Under the pieces are notes generated by a model. It was not told the DNA's origin. It ran no database searches and saw only the letters and a list, made by a program, of their open reading frames with translations. A DNA stretch of 64,000 nucleotides from Neobacillus mesonae (GTDB lineage: Bacteria; Bacillota; Bacilli; Paenibacillales; Paenibacillaceae), in NCBI GenBank assembly GCA_023715865.1, contig JAMBOW010000004.1:248001-312000 (forward strand), read 5' to 3'. How positions within the stretch are numbered: position 1 is the first letter of the stretch; each line of letters opens with the position of its first letter. Made by a program: the position numbers and the translations under genes. Shown piece after piece: positions 52,143 to 61,072 of this stretch.

Positions 52143-52168
52143 TAAAAATAAGGAGAGGGAGTCGTTCC

Positions 52169-53350
52169 ATGTATGTGATCACAGGTGGAATTATTGTTAC
52201 GGAGGAGGCTCTTCTAGAAGGATATGATCTTCTAATTGAGCAGGGCAGGATCGCAGGGATTATCCCTAACGGAGAGGGGAAAGATCAGCCTAATGCTGAG
52301 ATTATCGATGCTAAGGGCGGCTACGTTACGCCTGGAATGATTGATATTCATTCGGATTATATCGAGCATATGACAGCCCCGCGCCCAACCTCTCTGATCC
52401 ATTTTGGACTAAGCCTGAGAGAGACGGAGAAGGAGCTCATTTCGCACGGTATCACAACTATGTATCATTCGCTGTCCATCTTTAAATCAGCCGATTATAA
52501 ATACCGTCCGATTCGCGAGCCCGAGAATGTGCGCAAGCTGCTTGAGCTGATTAACCAAACTCATTATGAGAAGCATCTGATCCGGCATCGGTTCCACGCT
52601 CGTTTCGAGATCGACAATCTCAGCCAGGTGGACAATTTAAAGAGCTACATTGAAGAGGATAAAGTGCATCTCATTTCTTTTATGGATCACACACCAGGTC
52701 AGGGACAATACCGGGACTTGGAGATATATAAGAAAACAATCCGTGGTTATGACGATGTTTCGGACGAAGGTCTAAGCGTGCTGATCGCAAACCACCAGAC
52801 AAAAGAGAAATTGACGGTAGAGAGCATCAGAGAAATTGCGGAACTAGCTGCTTCAAGAGGTATAGCCATTGCTTCACATGACGACGACTCACTGGACAAG
52901 CTGGAGCTGGTACAGAGCTTTGGCGCAACCATCAGTGAATTCCCGATTACGCTCGATATAGCCCGTGAGGCAAAGAATCGAGGAATGTTTACGATTGCCG
53001 GAGCACCTAATGTCATATTGGGAGGATCACACAGCGGGAACCTGTCCGCACAAGAGGCAGTAAGCGAAGGGGTTATCGATGTTCTGTGCAGCGATTATTA
53101 CCCGGCTTCCATGCTTCATGCAGTCTTCCAGTTAGCCAGTGAGCTGGACAGAGATCTTCCGGAAATGTTCAAGCTGGTCAGCCTGAATCCAGCGAAGGCG
53201 GTTCAAATAGATGAAGAGGTCGGTTCGATCAAGATTGGTAAAAAAGCAGATCTTCTCATCGTAGAGCGTCTTGAACCGGATCAATTTCCGGTGATTACGA
53301 CCGTTATGGTTGACGGCAAGCTGATTCAGCAAACCAATTATAGAATCTAA
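52169..53350 (+). CDS. phnM: PhnM, alpha-D-ribose 1-methylphosphonate 5-triphosphate diphosphatase
   Basis: A 393-residue amidohydrolase-superfamily enzyme removing diphosphate from the ribose-phosphonate triphosphate before PhnJ acts. Metal-site blocks are 'VTPGMIDIHSDYIEHMTAPR' (PhnM-specific; the superfamily HxH is here HSD), 'LISFMDHTPGQGQYR', 'IAIASHDDDSLDKLELV' and 'VLCSDYYPASMLHAVFQLA'. The C-terminus 'GSIKIGKKADLLIVE' is the superfamily's end block. GGAGAGGGAG precedes the ATG. Confidence 0.95.
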   Translation: MYVITGGIIVTEEALLEGYDLLIEQGRIAGIIPNGEGKDQPNAEIIDAKGGYVTPGMIDIHSDYIEHMTAPRPTSLIHFGLSLRETEKELISHGITTMYHSLSIFKSADYKYRPIREPENVRKLLELINQTHYEKHLIRHRFHARFEIDNLSQVDNLKSYIEEDKVHLISFMDHTPGQGQYRDLEIYKKTIRGYDDVSDEGLSVLIANHQTKEKLTVESIREIAELAASRGIAIASHDDDSLDKLELVQSFGATISEFPITLDIAREAKNRGMFTIAGAPNVILGGSHSGNLSAQEAVSEGVIDVLCSDYYPASMLHAVFQLASELDRDLPEMFKLVSLNPAKAVQIDEEVGSIKIGKKADLLIVERLEPDQFPVITTVMVDGKLIQQTNYRI

Positions 53351-53396
53351 ATCGATGGATCGAAGATCTACCGGAGTGAAAAAGGAGGAGGAAGGG

Positions 53397-54101
53397 ATGA
53401 CACAACACCTGCTGTCGATTGAAGAACTGTCAAAATCCTTTACGATGCACCATATGAATCAGCAGATTACAGCACTTCATAACATCAACCTGCATGTGAA
53501 GGAGGGGGAGTTTGTCGGCATTACCGGCAAAAGCGGAAGCGGAAAATCAACGATTCTAAGATGCATCTATAGAACATACCTGCCCCATGCAGGGGAAATC
53601 TGGTATGAATCGGCCCATTTCGGCAGAATCAACCTGGCTTCTGCATCCGAAAGGATCATTTCCCAGCTCCGCAGATCCGAAATCGGTTATGTATCCCAGT
53701 TCTTGAACGTAATGCCTAGAACCTCTGCGAAGGAATTGGTTCGAGAGGCAGTACTTGAAATGGGACATGATTCAGCTCATGCCGAAACGGAAGCGGTAAA
53801 GATGCTGACCCATTTCGAACTGGATAAGGAGCTTTGGGACAACTATCCGGCAACCTTTTCAGGGGGTGAAAAGCTCAGGCTGAACATTGCAAGAGCAATG
53901 GTGAAGCGTCCCCGCCTTCTGCTGCTCGATGAGCCGACGGCAAGTCTAGATGAAGCATCCAAGCTGAGAGTGAAGCTGCTTATTGAGCAGCTGATGCAGG
54001 AAGGAACAACGATGCTCGGTATTTTTCATGACTTGGAGTTTATGGAGAGCCTCTGCACCAGGGAGTATCGAATCATGAATGGAACCTTCCAAAGCGCCTA
54101 A
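53397..54101 (+). CDS. phnL: C-P lyase ABC-type subunit PhnL
   Basis: A 234-residue ABC ATPase-like subunit. Walker A is 'GKSGSGKSTILRCIYRTYLP' (the RCIYRTYLP tail is specific to PhnL), the signature 'TFSGGEKLRLNIARAM' and Walker B 'LLLLDEPTASLDEA' follow. It joins PhnK or the core in the PhnGHIJKL complex and takes part in ribosyl transfer. The ATG at 53397 follows AAAGGAGGAGG; a longer frame to 53355 would lack a site. The gene order K-M-L is unlike E. coli, where L follows K. Confidence 0.94.
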   Translation: MTQHLLSIEELSKSFTMHHMNQQITALHNINLHVKEGEFVGITGKSGSGKSTILRCIYRTYLPHAGEIWYESAHFGRINLASASERIISQLRRSEIGYVSQFLNVMPRTSAKELVREAVLEMGHDSAHAETEAVKMLTHFELDKELWDNYPATFSGGEKLRLNIARAMVKRPRLLLLDEPTASLDEASKLRVKLLIEQLMQEGTTMLGIFHDLEFMESLCTREYRIMNGTFQSA

Positions 54102-54255
54102 AAGATATGCGATCGTTTAACATAAAATCGAAAAACAAAGTATTTTGATTGAAAAATAAGCAGTTTGTTGATTCTGCCCGAATATTCTGAAAATATATTA
54201 CTTTTATACTAGATTATGTATGATTAATAGCATTCATTTCGGGAGGGTATTTAGG

Positions 54256-55302
54256 ATGAAGAAATCGCTGGCAATTATTTTGATTTTATCGCTTGTAGTG
54301 GTCTTGGCAGGCTGTGGAAGCGGGGGAGAAGGGGCTTCTGCGGAATCCAAGGACACGCTTACTTTTGTCTGGTATCCTAATGAATCCGGAGCAGATCTCA
54401 AGGATGCGAGAGAAGAATTCGGAAGGATTATTGAAGAAGCAACAGGCAAGAAAGTGGAGCATCAAACGACAACAGACTACATTATTGCCATCGAGGCGAT
54501 TACAAATGGAAATGCGGATCTCGCATTTATGGGACCTCAGGGCTATATTGAGGCTCACACTAAAAATGAAAACGTACTGCCTTTGGTTGTGCCAAGCGGG
54601 GAGTCCGGCACTTTGGATGACGCGGTATACTACAGCTGGCTGAGCGTCAAAAAAGGAGAGGAAACTGCCTACAAGAACGGCGAGCAATTTGCAATTGATG
54701 GAATTGCCGGCAAGAAGTTTTCCTTTGTATCCAACTCCTCAACTTCCGGATTCAAAGTTCCATCAGCTGGAATTATTACGTATTTCAGCGGTCAGGACCA
54801 ATACAAGGATCTAGCGGAGGAAGATTTGCTGCAGGGCGGAGATGATAAGTTTTTTAATGAGGTTCTGTTTGGAGGCTCTCATCAGGGATCGGCAGTCAAC
54901 CTGCTTACAGGTAAAGCAGACGTAGCTGCGTTCTGTGATACGTGTGTGTCCAATTATGTAGAGCTTTCTGAAGGAGAGGCCAATATGCCAGGCGCTGTAT
55001 ATACAGTAAAAGACGACGCAGCGGAGCCGTTCAATACATTAACAGGCGATCAATTTTCACTCATTTCTGTTACGCCAGTCCTCAACTCTCCATTTGTAGT
55101 GAACACAGATACCGTAAGTGAAGAGGATATCACTAAGCTTGAAGAACTGTTTACTTCAGATGAAGTGACGAATAACGCGAAGATTTTCCTGCCGGTGGAT
55201 TCCGAAGATTCCGGTTTGTTCAAGAAGAAGTCAGGGGATGAAAAGTTTCTGCCTGTAGAGGATGAATGGTTTAATCCGATCCGCGAGCTGTCAGGTCTGT
55301 AA
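54256..55302 (+). CDS. phnD: Phosphonate-binding lipoprotein PhnD
   Basis: A 348-residue extracellular lipoprotein (lipobox LAGC, Cys20) that binds phosphonate, phosphate or phosphite. Family blocks are 'FVWYPNESG', 'EHQTTTDYIIAIEAITNGNA' and 'DLAFMGPQGYIEAH' near residues 80-100, 'SFVSNSSTSGFKVPSAG' and 'AAFCDTCVSNYVE'. The start at 54256 has GGGAGGG. A 154-base AT-rich gap separates it from phnL and may carry an internal promoter (a TATACT is present), so the importer can perhaps be transcribed on its own. Confidence 0.94.
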   Translation: MKKSLAIILILSLVVVLAGCGSGGEGASAESKDTLTFVWYPNESGADLKDAREEFGRIIEEATGKKVEHQTTTDYIIAIEAITNGNADLAFMGPQGYIEAHTKNENVLPLVVPSGESGTLDDAVYYSWLSVKKGEETAYKNGEQFAIDGIAGKKFSFVSNSSTSGFKVPSAGIITYFSGQDQYKDLAEEDLLQGGDDKFFNEVLFGGSHQGSAVNLLTGKADVAAFCDTCVSNYVELSEGEANMPGAVYTVKDDAAEPFNTLTGDQFSLISVTPVLNSPFVVNTDTVSEEDITKLEELFTSDEVTNNAKIFLPVDSEDSGLFKKKSGDEKFLPVEDEWFNPIRELSGL

Positions 55303-55344
55303 TCAAGAGAAGATGATTTATCGTTAGGAGGGTACAAGACTGCC

Positions 55345-56136
55345 ATGACGAAGTTACTTCAGCTGAACCAGGTGGACAAGCAATACGGCGAAGACACCAT
55401 AGCCTTATCCAATGTGGACTTTACCGTGAATACAGGTGAATTCGTCTCCATTATCGGTCCTTCCGGAGCAGGAAAATCGACTCTTCTCAGATGCATTAAT
55501 CGAATGATCGATTCAAGCAGCGGTGAGATCGTATTCGACGGACTGAGTGTAAACAGCCTTAAGAAGAACGAATTAAAAAAACTGAGAACCCGGATCGGCA
55601 TGATCTTTCAGCATTATAATCTTGTGGAGAGATTAAGTGTCATCGAAAATGTGCTGCACGGCAGGCTCGGCTATAAGTCAACAATAGCGGGTGTTCTTGG
55701 ACTCTATTCAGAGGAAGAGAAGAGACAGGCATATACCATTTTAAAGATGCTCGGACTGGAAAAACAAATCTACAAACGCTGCGATCAGTTAAGCGGCGGG
55801 CAGAAGCAGAGAGTGGGCATTGCACGTGCTCTCATTCAGGATCCGAAGCTGCTGTTATGCGATGAGCCGATCGCTTCCCTGGATCCGAATGCATCCCAGA
55901 CCATTATGGAGCATTTGCGCAGCATCTGTACCTCGATGGGGATTACTGTTCTCGTTAATCTTCATCAGGTCGACGTCGCATTAAAATATTCAGATCGAAT
56001 TATTGGTGTGAACAAGGGAGAGGTCGTGTATGACGGCTTACCTGAAGGTATCGGACCAGAACAACTTCAGCTAATCTATGGATCCAGACTTACAGAGTAT
56101 ATGTCACCGAGCGGAGGGAGTCAGCATGCAGGCTAA
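55345..56136 (+). CDS. phnC: Phosphonate ABC transporter ATP-binding protein PhnC
   Basis: A 263-residue ATPase powering phosphonate import. Walker A 'GPSGAGKSTLLRCINRMIDS', the PhnC-typical 'MIFQHYNLVERLSVIENVLHG' (in parts), signature 'LSGGQKQRVGIARAL' and Walker B 'LLCDEPIASLDP' are clear. TAGGAGGG lies upstream of the ATG with a longer spacing of 12. It overlaps the following phnE by 11 bases. Confidence 0.95.
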   Translation: MTKLLQLNQVDKQYGEDTIALSNVDFTVNTGEFVSIIGPSGAGKSTLLRCINRMIDSSSGEIVFDGLSVNSLKKNELKKLRTRIGMIFQHYNLVERLSVIENVLHGRLGYKSTIAGVLGLYSEEEKRQAYTILKMLGLEKQIYKRCDQLSGGQKQRVGIARALIQDPKLLLCDEPIASLDPNASQTIMEHLRSICTSMGITVLVNLHQVDVALKYSDRIIGVNKGEVVYDGLPEGIGPEQLQLIYGSRLTEYMSPSGGSQHAG

Positions 56137-56911
56137 TTTCTTTGCGCGCAAAAGGAGAAATTCCCTGCTATACTGCGCCTTAATTCTCGCCATTACGTTT
56201 TGCGCAATAGTAATCACAGAATATGACGTCGTCAAAGGCTTCACTTCCGTACCGAAAGCAGCAGAGTGGGCTGTGTCCAATTTCTATCCGAACGGAGAAG
56301 CGATGGACAAGCTCCCGGACATTATCGCTTCACTGCTTGAAACACTCCTGGTTTCCATAGCCGCCACGACGATTGCCGCAGCCTTTGCTCTATTCTTCGC
56401 GATTATGGGATCGCAAACGACCGGCGGTGGCGGGATATTAAGTTTTATCGGCCGTTCGGTTGCCACCCTGTTTCGTAACATTGATGTTGCGGCTTGGTCG
56501 ATGATCCTGCTGCTATCCTTTGGACAGAGTGTTCTTACCGGATATTTTGCTTTGTTTTTTGGCTCCTTTGGATTTTTGACACGGGCATTTATTGAGTCCA
56601 TTGATGAAGTCAGCAACAGTTCTGTTGAGGCGCTGAGAGCTACGGGTGCCAGTTTCTTATGCATCATTTTTAAATCTGTGATCCCATCTAGCATTCCCCA
56701 GATGATCAGCTGGATCCTATTCACGGTTGAGACAAACATTCGAAATGCAACACTTATCGGTATACTTACAGGAACGGGAATCGGCTTTTTGTTCAGTCTC
56801 TATTACAAAAGTCTTAATTACAGCTCTGCCTCACTCGTCGTCCTTGTCATCATTGTAACCATCCTGCTTATTGAGACGATATCCAATTATGTGAGGAGGG
56901 TGATCTTGTAA
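56126..56911 (+). CDS. phnE: Phosphonate ABC transporter permease PhnE (first)
   Basis: A 261-residue permease with about six helices. The EAA loop is 'VEALRATGASFLCIIFKSVI' and the membrane entry reads 'DIIASLLETLLVSIAATTIA', both typical of PhnE. The ATG at 56126 has AGCGGAGGGAG; the frame opening at 56078 overlaps phnC too far. It forms a heterodimer with the second PhnE encoded next to it. Confidence 0.93.
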   Translation: MQANFFARKRRNSLLYCALILAITFCAIVITEYDVVKGFTSVPKAAEWAVSNFYPNGEAMDKLPDIIASLLETLLVSIAATTIAAAFALFFAIMGSQTTGGGGILSFIGRSVATLFRNIDVAAWSMILLLSFGQSVLTGYFALFFGSFGFLTRAFIESIDEVSNSSVEALRATGASFLCIIFKSVIPSSIPQMISWILFTVETNIRNATLIGILTGTGIGFLFSLYYKSLNYSSASLVVLVIIVTILLIETISNYVRRVIL

Positions 56912-56913
56912 TC

Positions 56914-57768
56914 ATGGAACATTCTTCGTATGAGCTCAGAAAAGGCGCAGATTCAATGCCTCAGGAGCGAATAAAGGCGAGGCCCTTCAACAAATCGTCC
57001 TTTGCGATTTCTACAACGCTTATGGTACTGCTGTTCCTGACGATTTATGGATTTTTGACATTCGATTATAAGGATCTTCAATTCGGGGCTGCTGTTCTTG
57101 CTACCTTGGAGACGGTCAGGACCATGTTTCTCGAGCCGCAGATGAATCATTTTACATTTGTTGAAGCGCTGAGTCAGGTCAGTATTACACTGGGACTTGC
57201 CTTCCTAACAACTATTTTCGGCGGAATTATTGCCTTGTTTCTAGCGCTGCTCGCAGCAAGGAATTTGAGCACGAAGACAACCTCTATTGTAGTCAAAGCG
57301 ATCGTGTCCTTTATTCGCGCAGTTCCAACTGTGCTGTGGGTGTTAATATTTGCTGTTGCAGCAGGGCTTGGAGGCGTTGCAGCTGTCATCGGGATGACGT
57401 TCCATTCGGTAAGCTATTTAGTTAAAGCTTATTCCGAGTCTTTTGAAGAGCTGGATAAAGGAGTAATTGAGGCCTTGAAAGCGAGCGGTGCAGGCTGGTG
57501 GAAAATCGTATTTCAGGCCGTCATTCCTTCCTCGATGTCTTATTTAATCTCCTGGACGTTCATGAGATTCGAGATAAACTTTGCTGTCGCTGTCGCTATG
57601 GGTGCAGCTGCCGGTGCCGGTGGAATCGGCTTCGATATGTTTATGGCCAGCAGCTTCTACTATGACGTAAGAGAGGTTGGATTTATTACCTATCTGATCC
57701 TAGGGTTTGCGATCATCCTTGAAATTGTAGCGACACAGATCAAAAAGAAATTAAAGGTCCGCACGTAG
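56914..57768 (+). CDS. phnE: Phosphonate ABC transporter permease PhnE (second)
   Basis: A 284-residue permease homologous to the preceding gene, with EAA loop 'IEALKASGAGWWKIVFQAVI' and 'FIRAVPTVLWVLIFAVAAGL'. It starts two bases after the first phnE stop; AGGAGG is about 16 bases upstream of the ATG, so translational coupling is likely, and an internal ATG at 56956 is an alternative. It is the last gene of the operon and is followed by a strong terminator. Confidence 0.93.
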   Translation: MEHSSYELRKGADSMPQERIKARPFNKSSFAISTTLMVLLFLTIYGFLTFDYKDLQFGAAVLATLETVRTMFLEPQMNHFTFVEALSQVSITLGLAFLTTIFGGIIALFLALLAARNLSTKTTSIVVKAIVSFIRAVPTVLWVLIFAVAAGLGGVAAVIGMTFHSVSYLVKAYSESFEELDKGVIEALKASGAGWWKIVFQAVIPSSMSYLISWTFMRFEINFAVAVAMGAAAGAGGIGFDMFMASSFYYDVREVGFITYLILGFAIILEIVATQIKKKLKVRT

Positions 57769-57789
57769 AACGGATAACTGCTAGATAGC

Positions 57790-57836
57790 AAAACCTCCTG
57801 ATGCGTTTGCTCTTAAGCAAAGCATGCAGGAGGTTC
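57790..57836. terminator. Terminator of the phn operon
   Basis: AACCTCCTG (57792-57800) pairs with CAGGAGGTT (57827-57835); GTTTGCT/AGCAAA pairs inside. It lies between the convergent phnE and SDR genes. Confidence 0.88.
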
Positions 57837-57850
57837 TTTGCATCCCTAGA

Positions 57851-58642
57851 TTATCCGCGAAGCAGGGATTCTGCACCATCAATATATACCTCAGTGCCGG
57901 AAATGTGGGAAGCTTCATCTGAGGCAAGGAATAAGACCAGGGAAGCAACCTGATCCGAAGTGCCTGATTTTCCGGCGAGCGGCTGATCACCTTCCGGAAA
58001 TTCAACCGGAATTTGCACCTCATCTAAATCCTCAGCGCGCTCTGTTTTGGAATCAATATTTGTGTCAATGGCTCCCGGATGAACCGAGTTGACACGAATT
58101 TTATATCTGGCAAGCTCCAGTGCGGCCATTTTCATAAACGCAGCTTGACCTGCCTTGGTTGATGCATAGGCGGAAAAGCCGATATTAGAGAATACACGGT
58201 TCCCGTTGATGGAGCTGTTAATAATGATACTTCCGCCCTGATCCTTCATATGAGGTATCGCATATTTCACAGTGGCAAAAGTACCTCTCATGTTAATACA
58301 CATCGTTTGGTCCCAATCCTCGATTTCCATCGTTTCAATCGGTGCCATTTTTCCGTTTACACCTGCATTGGCAAAAACAACATCAATTCGGCCAGCTCGA
58401 TCAGCTACCGAATGAATGGCACTTTCCACCATCTCGGGCTTTGCGATATCGCATTCAATCACATCGGCAGTCCCGCCGTTTTGCTCGATCGTGCTTTTGG
58501 TTTTTTCGGCTCTTTCCACCGTACGGTCCAGCATGAACACGTGTGCCCCTTCTTCTGCCAGGCGGATGGCAGCTGCTTGACCGATGCCGGAACCTCCCCC
58601 GGTCACAATCGCAATTTTATTCTCAAATCGAAGATTCGGCAT
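57851..58642 (-). CDS. SDR-family oxidoreductase
   Basis: A 263-residue classical short-chain dehydrogenase. 'AIVTGGGSGIGQAAAIRLAE' is the TGxxxGIG coenzyme motif, 'VFANAGVNGKM' the NAG motif, 'IINSSINGNRVFSNIGFSAY' with Ser and 'YASTKAGQAAF' with the YxxxK pair the active site. The C-terminus 'FLASDEASHISGTEVYIDGA' is standard. The substrate is unknown. GGGAGG precedes the ATG. It is convergent with the phn operon but not part of it. Confidence 0.92.
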   Translation of the reverse strand: MPNLRFENKIAIVTGGGSGIGQAAAIRLAEEGAHVFMLDRTVERAEKTKSTIEQNGGTADVIECDIAKPEMVESAIHSVADRAGRIDVVFANAGVNGKMAPIETMEIEDWDQTMCINMRGTFATVKYAIPHMKDQGGSIIINSSINGNRVFSNIGFSAYASTKAGQAAFMKMAALELARYKIRVNSVHPGAIDTNIDSKTERAEDLDEVQIPVEFPEGDQPLAGKSGTSDQVASLVLFLASDEASHISGTEVYIDGAESLLRG

Positions 58643-58758
58643 AACATTTCCTCCCTAATCCTTAATCTATTGTAGAATGTTAGATCTTCCTAACGTAGAA
58701 ATACCCCTGCCTGAGGTAGATTGAATCAATAGGAATAGGAAAGAGGAGGATAATAGCA

Positions 58759-58808
58759 CAAACCCCAAGCGCTGATCTTTTTATTGACTGATCGTAGCTA
58801 GGGGTTTG
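58759..58808. terminator. Terminator hairpin downstream of the YqkE gene
   Basis: CAAACCCC (58759-58766) pairs with GGGGTTTG (58801-58808), with a GATC-containing inner pairing. It ends seven bases before the yqkE stop on the minus strand. Confidence 0.75.
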
Positions 58809-58815
58809 CGGACTT

Positions 58816-59091
58816 TTATTTATATTTGTGCCAATCCTGACTGCTGTTGTTTAGAAGATATTCAAAATTGTTATCCAGTTTTTTCTGTTCTGCTTTTTTC
58901 TTCTCTTCTGCAATGCGGCGTGCCTCTTCCTGGCGTGCAGCGTCGGCTGCCTTTATTTCGCTGGCCTGTGCTTTGAGCTTTCCGAGTATTTCCTCACTCA
59001 GCATGTCCTTAAGTGTGGCGGCTCCAGTCTCTTCACGATTGGAAGAACGGTTCGTGGACTGCCTGGCCGGCGTATTTTTTTTCTTTCCCAT
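58816..59091 (-). CDS. yqkE: YqkE-like protein (DUF3886)
   Basis: A 91-residue basic, mostly helical protein: a Ser/Thr/Arg-rich N-terminus, then 'TLKDMLSEEILGKLKAQASE', a coiled-coil rich in Ala, Glu and Lys ('ADAARQEEARRIAEEKKKAE'), and an end 'NNFEYLLNNSSQDWHKYK'. This matches B. subtilis YqkE. No function is known. ACGGAGGG precedes the ATG. Confidence 0.88.
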   Translation of the reverse strand: MGKKKNTPARQSTNRSSNREETGAATLKDMLSEEILGKLKAQASEIKAADAARQEEARRIAEEKKKAEQKKLDNNFEYLLNNSSQDWHKYK

Positions 59092-59185
59092 GAGGATCCC
59101 TCCGTTTCATCGTAGCAAAATTATAACAGGTAAATGAAATGAACTAAAGTATAATAGCAGAGGTTTTTGAATAGTAATAAATAAA

Positions 59186-59199
59186 TGATAGCGCTTTCT
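59186..59199 (+). promoter_or_regulatory. cre-like palindrome
   Basis: TGATAGCGCTTTCT matches the CcpA consensus at the core (GCGCTTTC) with deviations at the ends. It lies between divergent yqkE and the 33-residue membrane peptide gene, about 110 bases before the latter. Confidence 0.45.
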
Positions 59200-59308
59200 A
59201 TAAAATGGTGTAATATTAAGGTATAGGAAAGAATAAGGAAACAGAGTATATAGCTCAATATGAACACCGATACTACGACTAATTATAACAGTGAAGGGGT
59301 CGTTGCTA

Positions 59309-59410
59309 TTGGAACTAAACACGCAGCTATTTAAAGGGTTGATGTGGGGCATTTTGCTCAGTGTGCCGCTCTGGATTTCCATCATGGGATGGGTTAGCTT
59401 AATATGGTGA
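59309..59410 (+). CDS. 33-residue membrane peptide
   Basis: A short frame starting at TTG 59309 encodes MELNTQLFKG, then a hydrophobic span 'MWGILLSVPLWISIMGWVSL' and IW-stop. AAGGGG is nine bases upstream, and a terminator follows 28 bases downstream, so it has the layout of an independent gene. No family known to me. An alternative TTG at 59303 is too close to the site. Confidence 0.65.
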   Translation: MELNTQLFKGLMWGILLSVPLWISIMGWVSLIW

Positions 59411-59437
59411 ATATTTTGCATAAATGGAGTACGTAAT

Positions 59438-59470
59438 AAAGACCGGACGTAATTAGAGTCCGGTCTTTTC
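59438..59470. terminator. Bidirectional terminator
   Basis: AAAGACCGGAC (59438-59448) pairs perfectly with GTCCGGTCTTT (59458-59468), followed by TC; it separates the small peptide gene and the convergent cyclophilin gene. Confidence 0.9.
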
Positions 59471-59479
59471 ATGTTCCAT

Positions 59480-60136
59480 CTATTCAATTTTCTCCGGTTC
59501 AGGATAGTCCACACCTAGCGTGTCTACCGTTACTTTGGTCATAACCGGAGGGTCTTTCGGCTTGTCATTTTGCTCTCTCTCAAGATTGGCAATTTCATCA
59601 ACGACGTCCATTCCTTCGGTCACTTTACCAAAAGCGGCATAGAGATTATCCAAATGATCGGCGTCAGCTTGTACAATGAAAAACTGTGAGCCGGCCGAAT
59701 CCAGATCATTGGACCGTGCCATCGATACAACACCGCGAACGTGAAGCAGGTGATTCTTCACGCCGTTGCTGGTAAACTCGCCTTTGATGCTGTAACCGGG
59801 GCCGCCTGTTCCTGTACCTTCAGGATCGCCGCCCTGTATCATAAAGTTCGGGATGACCCGATGAAAGATGGTTCCATCGTAAAAGCCGCTGTTCGCGAGG
59901 TAGATGAAGTTGTTTACCGTATTCGGCGCAACCTCAGGATAGAGCTCCATCACGATTTTTTTGCCGTTAGACAGTTCAATAGTGGCTACCGGATGAGACT
60001 TCGCAGGGTCCGGAACACCAATCCCACCGAATTCTAACTCGTCATTTTCAGCAGCATCTTTTCCGCATCCTGCCAGAACCAATACAAGCGCAGTCAGGAG
60101 AAAGAGGAATTTGAAGCCTTTGGATCTGAAAAACAT
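59480..60136 (-). CDS. Cyclophilin-type peptidyl-prolyl isomerase lipoprotein
   Basis: A 218-residue lipoprotein (lipobox LAGC, Cys24) with a cyclophilin domain on the outer face of the membrane. 'YDGTIFHRVIPNFMIQGGDP' contains the catalytic Arg in FHRVI and the FMIQGGD block; 'GSQFFIVQADADHLDNLYAAF' is the second family block. It should assist folding of secreted proteins. CAAGGAGGAA precedes the ATG. Confidence 0.94.
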   Translation of the reverse strand: MFFRSKGFKFLFLLTALVLVLAGCGKDAAENDELEFGGIGVPDPAKSHPVATIELSNGKKIVMELYPEVAPNTVNNFIYLANSGFYDGTIFHRVIPNFMIQGGDPEGTGTGGPGYSIKGEFTSNGVKNHLLHVRGVVSMARSNDLDSAGSQFFIVQADADHLDNLYAAFGKVTEGMDVVDEIANLEREQNDKPKDPPVMTKVTVDTLGVDYPEPEKIE

Positions 60137-60249
60137 GCTGTTTCCTCCTTGATATAGGTTTGAATATTTTAATCATACCGTTTTTTCATTAAATTAGAAA
60201 CGTTCACGCCAAATGACACGAAAATGTCATAGCTTTCTTTAAGCATCAA

Positions 60250-60284
60250 AATAAGCTGCAGCCACTTCGTGACCACAGCTTATT
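60250..60284 (-). terminator. Terminator of the acidic protein gene
   Basis: AATAAGCTG (60250-60258) pairs with CAGCTTATT (60276-60284); on the minus strand it is followed by TTATTTT. It lies 21 bases after the stop codon of the gene at 60305. Confidence 0.7.
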
Positions 60285-60304
60285 ATGGAAAGCTCTTTTT
60301 GGCG

Positions 60305-60712
60305 TTATTCCTCTTCGCCGCCTGCTCCGTTAAGTAGATCTGTACCATGCATGGCATCTGGATCTGGAGCAGCGGGATCTACAGGGGTATTCTCCTCAAT
60401 GTCATCCGCATCGGGTACGGCGGCGAGATCCGGTTCACTTGAACGGACAAGCACATCCTGTTTGTCCATAAAATCTTCATCAGCTGCAAACTCTATGGAA
60501 GAAGTGTCTCGTACATCCTGCATCGGTGCCTTCTGCGCCGTTTCAGCATCCAGCGGTCCAGTGTCCTCATCGAGGCTTATCGTCTGCTCTGTATAGGTAT
60601 TCACATAATCCAAATCATCCGCAGGGAGTGTACCGAGCGGGTCAGGTTCCTGCTCCGCTTTATACCTGTCGTAAGCAAAATCAGACTCATTAATGCGAGG
60701 TTTATATTCCAT
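60305..60712 (-). CDS. Acidic hypothetical protein, 135 residues
   Basis: A soluble, strongly acidic protein rich in Asp, Glu, Ala and Pro, probably disordered from about residue 20 on. The N-terminus 'MEYKPRINESDFAYDRYKAE' is the only structured-looking part. Not recognised. The ATG at 60712 has GGAGCG upstream; a GTG directly before it is unlikely to be used. It follows a small membrane protein gene on the same strand with 43 bases between. Confidence 0.75.
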   Translation of the reverse strand: MEYKPRINESDFAYDRYKAEQEPDPLGTLPADDLDYVNTYTEQTISLDEDTGPLDAETAQKAPMQDVRDTSSIEFAADEDFMDKQDVLVRSSEPDLAAVPDADDIEENTPVDPAAPDPDAMHGTDLLNGAGGEEE

Positions 60713-60755
60713 CACGCTTCGCTCCTTTTACATAACTGATTTATAGAATGCCCAT

Positions 60756-60914
60756 CTAGAACATGGGAAATACGAATTTGACAAGGAAGTATAGAAAACC
60801 GAAAAAGAGAACGATATATGCCACATATTTAATGAATGTAGATGCAACCAAGCTGGAATCGGATTTTTTCTGTACATCCTTCCGTTCAACTTCTACATTA
60901 CGATGTTCATTCAT
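60756..60914 (-). CDS. Small membrane protein, 52 residues
   Basis: A charged N-terminus ('NEHRNVEVERKDVQKKSDSS') is followed by one membrane helix ('YIVLFFGFLYFLVKFVFP') near the C-terminus. AAGGAGG sits 7 bases before the ATG at 60914. Not recognised; the topology suggests a tail-anchored protein. It is upstream of the acidic protein gene and probably co-transcribed. Confidence 0.75.
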   Translation of the reverse strand: MNEHRNVEVERKDVQKKSDSSLVASTFIKYVAYIVLFFGFLYFLVKFVFPMF

Positions 60915-61072
60915 GTTATTATCCTCCTTAATATAATGAATTGAGAGGCCTTCTTGCCTATGTTTTAAACGCCTTTGCTGATACCGAATCAATGCCGCTT
61001 AAATATTGCAATGTACCTAAAACGAAAACGATGTATTAAAATATAAGCAGTCTTTTGAAAGGAGGACGTCAG

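Noticed and set aside
54111..54255. Second PhoP box before phnD
   Set aside because: One TTAACA (54117-54122) occurs, but no partner hexamer at 11-base spacing.
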